A stretch of DNA of 8,447 nucleotides, taken from assembly GCA_036337765.1 (NCBI GenBank), contig JAYZDP010000037.1, forward strand, positions 1-8,447, in the 5' to 3' direction. The notes beneath the pieces are model-generated. The model was not told the origin of the DNA. It ran no database searches and saw only the letters and a program-made list of their open reading frames with translations. Positions 5,743 to 8,447 of the stretch are shown here, piece by piece; the first letter of the stretch is position 1; every line of letters begins with the position of its first letter. Made by a program: the position numbers and the translations under genes. The DNA comes from JAYZDP01 sp036337765. Its GTDB lineage: Bacteria; Acidobacteriota; Thermoanaerobaculia; Multivoradales; Multivoraceae.

Positions 5743-7002
5743 TCAGTCGAGGCGGATGCGATCGTAGTCCTCGTACTGCGAGATGTCGTTCAACAGTACC
5801 TGGTCGCCGACGGCGAGGCCCTGCACGATCTCGATGGTGCCCACGCTCGATTTGCCAAGCTCGACTTGCACGCGCAGCGCGATATCGGAGTCGACCTCGA
5901 GGCGAAAGAGCGTGATGCGCGAGTTGGCCTGCCCGTAGGCGGGCCTACCGACGTAGAGCACGTCGGTCAGTCGTTCGATTTCGATGGTTCCATCGACCGA
6001 GAGATCCGGCCTGGCGCCGCGGGGAAGCTCGCCGGTGAGGGTGACGTCGACCTGTACGGTGCCTTCGCGCACGGCGGGATCGACCCGTACCACCCGCCCT
6101 TCGATCAGACCGTTGCGGGTGTCGATCGAGGCGATCTGGCCGACGAGGATGTCCTTGGCTTGAGTCTCGGCGATGCGCAGCTCGGCCTTCAGATCGTCCG
6201 GCTTCGCCACCATGGCCAGGGCCTCGCCAGGCGTGATGCTCTGACCGACCTCGACCGGCACTTCCTGCAGCACACCCGAGATCACGGAGCGGACGTTGAG
6301 GTCGTCGAGCTGCTCGAGGCGAAGAGCGTACAGAGCGCGCTGCTGGTCGAGCCGGGCCTGCTGGGAAGCGAGCTGTGTCTGGACCGCTTTCGCGGCAATT
6401 ACTAGTCGCTTGTTCTCGATCTCGAGCCGGCTGCCGAGCTCGTCGGCGATCAGTTGTGACAGCTTGCGGGTGATATCGGGGACCAGACCGTCCTTGGCGA
6501 GCTCCTCATCGGCCTCCGCCTGCAACAGCGCCTGCCGGTACTGCGACTCGACTCTCGCCGCTGCCGCCTTGTCGTTGAGAAGCTGGCTCTCGAGGGTCAC
6601 CTCGAGACTCGAGTACTCGGCCTCGCCGGCGCGCAGCGCGAGCTCGGCGTCCCCAGTCGACTGTTCGAGCTCGGTATTGGACAACTCGACAATCACGGTC
6701 TCGGTCGAGACCTCAGCACCAGGCAGAACGACGATGCGCTCGACCGTTCCCATCGTCTGGACCGAGATGAAACGAATCTCTTCGGGCACCAGGGTTCCAG
6801 GGCCGCGTACCTGGCGCAGCATCTCGCCACGTTTGACGGTGTCCACCCAGACCGTGGCCCGATCGACCGCCGGCGCGGCGGGCTCGAGGCGGTACAGCCC
6901 CAGCGTCACGAGCGCGAGAACGATTGTGCCCAGGATGCTGTAGACAATACGACGTCGTCGCCGAGCTTCGGCGACCCCCTCTCGCTTGACATCCATCGCC
7001 AT
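5743..7002 (-). CDS. Periplasmic adaptor protein, HlyD/MacA (RND-type) family
   Basis: A 419-aa membrane-fusion protein that would link an inner-membrane ABC exporter to an outer-membrane channel. A basic stretch (RRRRR, 14-18) precedes one transmembrane helix at about 19-37 (IVYSILGTIVLALVTLGLY), giving an N-in, periplasm-out anchor. The first lipoyl half lies at about 75-110 (VQTMGTVERIVVLPGAEVSTETVIVELSN). A long alpha-helical hairpin rich in Glu, Gln, Leu and Ala covers about 112-235. The second lipoyl half follows (SVISGVLQEVPVEVGQSITPGEALAMVAKP, about 239-268), then beta-barrel (about 270-345) and membrane-proximal (about 345-419) domains. ATG 7002 or ATG 6996 could start it; neither has a clear ribosome-binding site. 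It is the first gene of the transporter cluster, with two ATPases downstream. The substrate is unknown; MacA-like systems export macrolides, peptides or lipid-linked products. Confidence 0.88.
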   Translation of the reverse strand: MAMDVKREGVAEARRRRRIVYSILGTIVLALVTLGLYRLEPAAPAVDRATVWVDTVKRGEMLRQVRGPGTLVPEEIRFISVQTMGTVERIVVLPGAEVSTETVIVELSNTELEQSTGDAELALRAGEAEYSSLEVTLESQLLNDKAAAARVESQYRQALLQAEADEELAKDGLVPDITRKLSQLIADELGSRLEIENKRLVIAAKAVQTQLASQQARLDQQRALYALRLEQLDDLNVRSVISGVLQEVPVEVGQSITPGEALAMVAKPDDLKAELRIAETQAKDILVGQIASIDTRNGLIEGRVVRVDPAVREGTVQVDVTLTGELPRGARPDLSVDGTIEIERLTDVLYVGRPAYGQANSRITLFRLEVDSDIALRVQVELGKSSVGTIEIVQGLAVGDQVLLNDISQYEDYDRIRLD

Positions 7003-7110
7003 CGCTATTCAAGCCTATCGCGCGGTAATCATCCTAGTATCGTCGTTCGTTAGGGAGTACGAAGACCTCGGGCGGAAGGTTTCCGCAATCAGGACTGTAC
7101 CGCGGGGGTT
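7003..7110. other. Spacer between the PHA and transporter clusters
   Basis: 108 bases between the phaR-like stop and the adaptor start, both on the minus strand. It holds the hairpin at 7072-7086. I see no promoter with two good boxes; minus-strand GATACT at about 7035-7040 is a weak -10 without a convincing -35. The gap is wide for this window, so the transporter genes are probably transcribed separately. Confidence 0.35.
7072..7086 (-). terminator. Small perfect hairpin after the phaR-like gene
   Basis: GCGGAA (7072-7077), three-base loop, TTCCGC (7081-7086): a six-base-pair perfect stem 25 bases beyond the phaR-like stop. There is no T-run downstream on the minus strand, so it is at best a weak or factor-assisted terminator. 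Confidence 0.3.
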
Positions 7111-7704
7111 CTATTCCATCTCGCCTAGCTTTTTCTCGAGCTCGGCGAGGCGCTGCGCAAGACGATCGACGTCCACAGTGCCGGCATCTTCTTCCGGCTC
7201 GCCGGTCTCCTCTTCCGGCTCGGCCTCGGCGTCGGCGGCAGGGGCGGTTATGTCCGTCCACCGAGATCGGAAAGCCTCGGACATCTGCGCGGGGTCCCAC
7301 CACATCTTGGGGATTCCTGCAGGCGGAAAGCCGGGAGTGAACCCGAGGCCTTGCGCGGGGCCTTTCGAGGTCAGGTCCTCGAATTGCGACTTCCAGCTGT
7401 CCTGCACCTGCTGATAGACGGCGACTGCGCTCGACAGATACCAGTTGAGAAAGTCTCGAAACGCCCGGTCCGTGACGGATGCCAGCTGCTGCATGACCTC
7501 TAGCGGCAGCGCGTTCTCTGACTCGAGGAGAATCTGCGTGAGGAATCGGCGGGTCAGGTCTTCGCCGGTCTTGGCGTCGACCACCTTGATGGTCCGACCC
7601 TCCTTGACCAATTTGGCGAGCCGATCCACGTTGACGTACTCGCTCGATTCCGTGTCGTACAGCCGCCGGTTCTGGTATCGCTTGATGACGACGGGCTCGC
7701 TCAT
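7111..7704 (-). CDS. phaR: Polyhydroxyalkanoate synthesis regulator, PhaR type
   Basis: 197 aa, the usual PhaR length. The N-terminus EPVVIKRYQNRRLYDTESSEYVNVDRLAKLVKEG (about 3-36) is the diagnostic PHA-accumulation-regulator DNA-binding domain; IKRYxNRRLYDT is its signature. The middle region (about 50-112, TRRFLTQILLESE...FRDFLNWYLSSAVAVYQQVQ) resembles the PHB-binding and phasin-like helices. The C-terminus changes to an acidic low-complexity stretch (about 154-175) and ends in a short leucine-zipper-like helix (VDRLAQRLAELEKKLGEME). In known systems PhaR represses phasin and its own gene by binding DNA, and is released by adsorbing to nascent PHA. The ATG overlaps the upstream TGA (ATGA), so it is coupled to the PhaE-like gene. 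Likely targets lie in the divergent spacer 8118-8319. Family assignment is firm; the regulatory circuit is inferred. Confidence 0.9.
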   Translation of the reverse strand: MSEPVVIKRYQNRRLYDTESSEYVNVDRLAKLVKEGRTIKVVDAKTGEDLTRRFLTQILLESENALPLEVMQQLASVTDRAFRDFLNWYLSSAVAVYQQVQDSWKSQFEDLTSKGPAQGLGFTPGFPPAGIPKMWWDPAQMSEAFRSRWTDITAPAADAEAEPEEETGEPEEDAGTVDVDRLAQRLAELEKKLGEME

Positions 7705-8117
7705 GACTGGCTGGCCTTCTTCTTGGCCCGTTTCGCCGGCTTGGCGCTCTTGGGCTTGACCGACTTTGCGGGGGGTTTCCGAGTGCGAGGCGGAGTCTTC
7801 TGCTGGCTGCGAGCTGGAGCGGGGGCAATGGCCGTCTCGATGCGTCGTAGCCGCTCCTCGATCCTACCGAGCCGCTCCCCTAGATCCTGAACGTCGGAGC
7901 GAGTCGGCACGCTGACGCTCGTGAGGGTCCGTTCGATCGCGCTGCCCATGCTCTTCTGGGCGGCCAAGAAGGACGTCATCCAGGTTCCCATCACCCGCGA
8001 GAAACCATCCGAGCCCATGAACTCGTTGAGATAGGTGTTCCACTCTCGCTCTGTCTGAGTCAGGTACTTGCGCCATGCATCGAGCGGGTCGTCGGGCAGA
8101 GCCGTGTTCTTGGCCAT
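7701..8117 (-). CDS. Short PhaE/phasin-like granule protein with histone-like basic tail
   Basis: 138 aa from ATG 8117, preceded by AAAAGG nine bases upstream; the open frame continues further upstream but has no ribosome-binding site there. Residues about 10-70 (DPLDAWRKYLTQTEREWN...FMGSDGFSRVMGTWMTSFLAAQKSMGSAIERTL) and the SVPTRSDVQDLGERLGRIEERLRRIE segment (about 69-94) resemble the C-terminal part of PhaE, the non-catalytic subunit of class III PHA synthases, including its heptad coiled coil. PhaE itself is usually 300 aa or longer, so this is a reduced form. Residues about 99-138 form a Pro/Ala/Lys/Arg-rich tail containing KPPAK, KPKSAKPAKRAKKK, similar in composition to the DNA-binding tails of the phasins PhaF and PhaM. 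It may sit on the PHA granule surface and contact DNA or the acidic tail of the coupled PhaR. PhaE-like is the better family match; DNA binding is inferred. Confidence 0.7.
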   Translation of the reverse strand: MAKNTALPDDPLDAWRKYLTQTEREWNTYLNEFMGSDGFSRVMGTWMTSFLAAQKSMGSAIERTLTSVSVPTRSDVQDLGERLGRIEERLRRIETAIAPAPARSQQKTPPRTRKPPAKSVKPKSAKPAKRAKKKASQS

Positions 8118-8126
8118 GGGGTCGAT

Positions 8127-8136
8127 CCTTTTGCAA
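8127..8136 (-). promoter_or_regulatory. TTGCAA-AAGG leader element of the PhaE-like gene
   Basis: On the minus strand TTGCAAAAGG is followed by nine bases and ATG 8117. AAAAGG serves as Shine-Dalgarno sequence. The palindromic TTTGCAAA core (8130-8137) and the adjoining CTGCTG are TGC-rich, the composition reported for PhaR targets. The same block precedes the divergent gene. Confidence 0.5.
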
Positions 8137-8169
8137 AGCAGCAGACTTGGTCGGAAAGCGGACCGGATC

Positions 8170-8198
8170 AGTCTACATTGGCAGCGCGGGAGTGTCGA
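8170..8198 (-). promoter_or_regulatory. Sigma70-type promoter for the PhaE-like/phaR operon
   Basis: On the minus strand TCGACA (8198-8193, five of six matches) is separated by 17 bases from TAGACT (8175-8170, four of six). Transcription would start near 8163, giving a leader of about 45 bases that contains the TGC-rich TTTGCAAA element. Confidence 0.5.
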
Positions 8199-8217
8199 CG
8201 GACGTTGCCTTTCTGGC

Positions 8218-8246
8218 TTGACAGCTTGAAGGGTCGCATCTATGCT
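8218..8246 (+). promoter_or_regulatory. Sigma70-type promoter for the phasin-like gene
   Basis: TTGACA (8218-8223) is a perfect -35 box, followed after an optimal 17 bases by TATGCT (8241-8246, four of six). The predicted start near 8253 leaves a leader of about 67 bases before GTG 8320. The CTGC-N3-GCAG palindrome overlaps the -10 box and the start point, a classic repressor position. Confidence 0.65.
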
Positions 8247-8256
8247 GCACCGCAGC
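8244..8256. promoter_or_regulatory. Candidate PhaR operator, CTGC-N3-GCAG palindrome
   Basis: GCTGC-ACC-GCAGC is a perfect five-base inverted repeat with a three-base centre. Its core CTGC-N3-GCAG (8245-8255) is the form I know as a PhaR recognition sequence in alphaproteobacteria such as Rhodobacter and Paracoccus. It covers the end of the -10 box and the expected transcription start of the phasin-like gene, and a PhaR-type protein is encoded two genes away. Binding is inferred, not shown. Confidence 0.55.
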
Positions 8257-8300
8257 GTACCGGAAGGGCGGCGTCTTGGCGACACCGTGACGAGAAGCGA

Positions 8301-8310
8301 TTGCAAGAGG
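8301..8310 (+). promoter_or_regulatory. TTGCAA-GAGG leader element of the phasin-like gene
   Basis: TTGCAAGAGG lies nine bases before GTG 8320 and contains the Shine-Dalgarno sequence AGAGG. It matches the block before the divergent PhaE-like gene at nine of ten positions, with the same distance to the start codon, and so supports GTG 8320 over the in-frame GTG at 8287. Confidence 0.5.
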
Positions 8311-8319
8311 GCGTGCGAC

Positions 8320-8447
8320 GTGAGTGACGCCAAGGTACTCGGTGCAGAGAACGTGATCGCCGCGCAGAAACGGTGGCTGGACTTCCAACGCAACGCGCTC
8401 GATCGCGGCTTCGAGGTTCTGACCCGCTACCAGGAGCAGCAGCGGGA
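8320..8447 (+). CDS. Phasin-like protein, N-terminal fragment
   Basis: The first 42 residues of a gene cut by the right edge, starting at GTG and reading VSDAKVLGAENVIAAQKRW then LDFQRNALDRGFEVLTRYQEQQR. The sequence is a polar, heptad-like amphipathic helix rich in Gln, Arg and Ala with no signal peptide. That fits the start of a phasin, the amphipathic proteins that coat PHA granules. The fragment is too short for a firm family match. Context helps: it is divergent from a PhaE-like/PhaR operon and has a strong promoter with a candidate PhaR operator, the usual setting of a phasin gene. It could also be another helical granule-associated protein. Confidence 0.55.
   Translation, partial: MSDAKVLGAENVIAAQKRWLDFQRNALDRGFEVLTRYQEQQR

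Noticed and set aside
5866..6943. Two long plus-strand open frames opposite the adaptor gene
   Set aside because: Both are antisense shadows: Asp/Gly/His-rich and Ser/Arg-rich sequence without motifs, while the minus strand encodes a complete adaptor.
7034..7828. A 264-codon minus-strand open frame across the phaR-like gene
   Set aside because: Arg/Pro-rich, no motif, and out of frame with the well-supported PhaR and PhaE-like proteins.
8118..8393. Upstream extension of the PhaE-like gene
   Set aside because: The frame is open to 8393 but the added sequence does not match the family and would cover both divergent promoters; AAAAGG before ATG 8117 decides the start.
1..8447. tRNA, rRNA, CRISPR arrays, insertion sequences, attachment sites
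   Set aside because: I looked for clover-leaf ends, regularly spaced repeats, transposase motifs and long terminal repeats and saw none.

Overview
The window is GC-rich bacterial DNA with tightly packed genes that often overlap by 1-4 bases. A membrane-anchored periplasmic adaptor points to a Gram-negative (diderm) cell, and a cluster of polyhydroxyalkanoate (PHA) granule genes points to one that stores carbon. No rRNA, tRNA or ribosomal marker is present, so the lineage cannot be fixed; an acidobacterial or deltaproteobacterial/myxobacterial type of genome is only a guess from gene content.

Layout, left to right. (1) 3-323 (+): C-terminal end of a short-chain dehydrogenase/reductase. (2) 324-587: a convergent spacer with an imperfect inverted repeat and a possible decayed coding tail. 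(3) 588-2635 (-): an acyl-CoA carboxylase carboxyltransferase followed, through a GTGA overlap, by a DoxX-family membrane protein. (4) 2700-4317 (+): a DUF1015 protein and a small rhodanese-fold protein that lacks the catalytic cysteine. (5) 4314-7002 (-): a HlyD/MacA-type adaptor and two MacB/LolD-type ABC ATPases, with no permease in the window. The last ATPase and the rhodanese-like gene share one CTAG as both stop codons. (6) 7111-8117 (-): a short PhaE/phasin-like protein with a basic histone-like tail, coupled by ATGA to a PhaR-type PHA regulator. (7) 8320-8447 (+): the start of a divergent phasin-like gene, cut by the window edge.

The most informative part is the 202-base divergent spacer 8118-8319. 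It holds two back-to-back sigma70-like promoters, TTGACA-N17-TATGCT rightward and TCGACA-N17-TAGACT leftward. The rightward -10 box overlaps a perfect CTGC-N3-GCAG palindrome, the type of site described for PhaR repressors in alphaproteobacteria. Both flanking genes also carry the same leader block, TTGCAA(A/G)AGG followed by exactly nine bases and the start codon. The simplest model is that PhaR, encoded two genes to the left, represses the divergent phasin and probably its own operon until PHA granules titrate it away. The short PhaE-like protein, with a coiled coil and a Lys/Pro/Ala-rich tail, could tether granules to DNA as PhaF and PhaM do. No PHA synthase (phaC) lies in the window.
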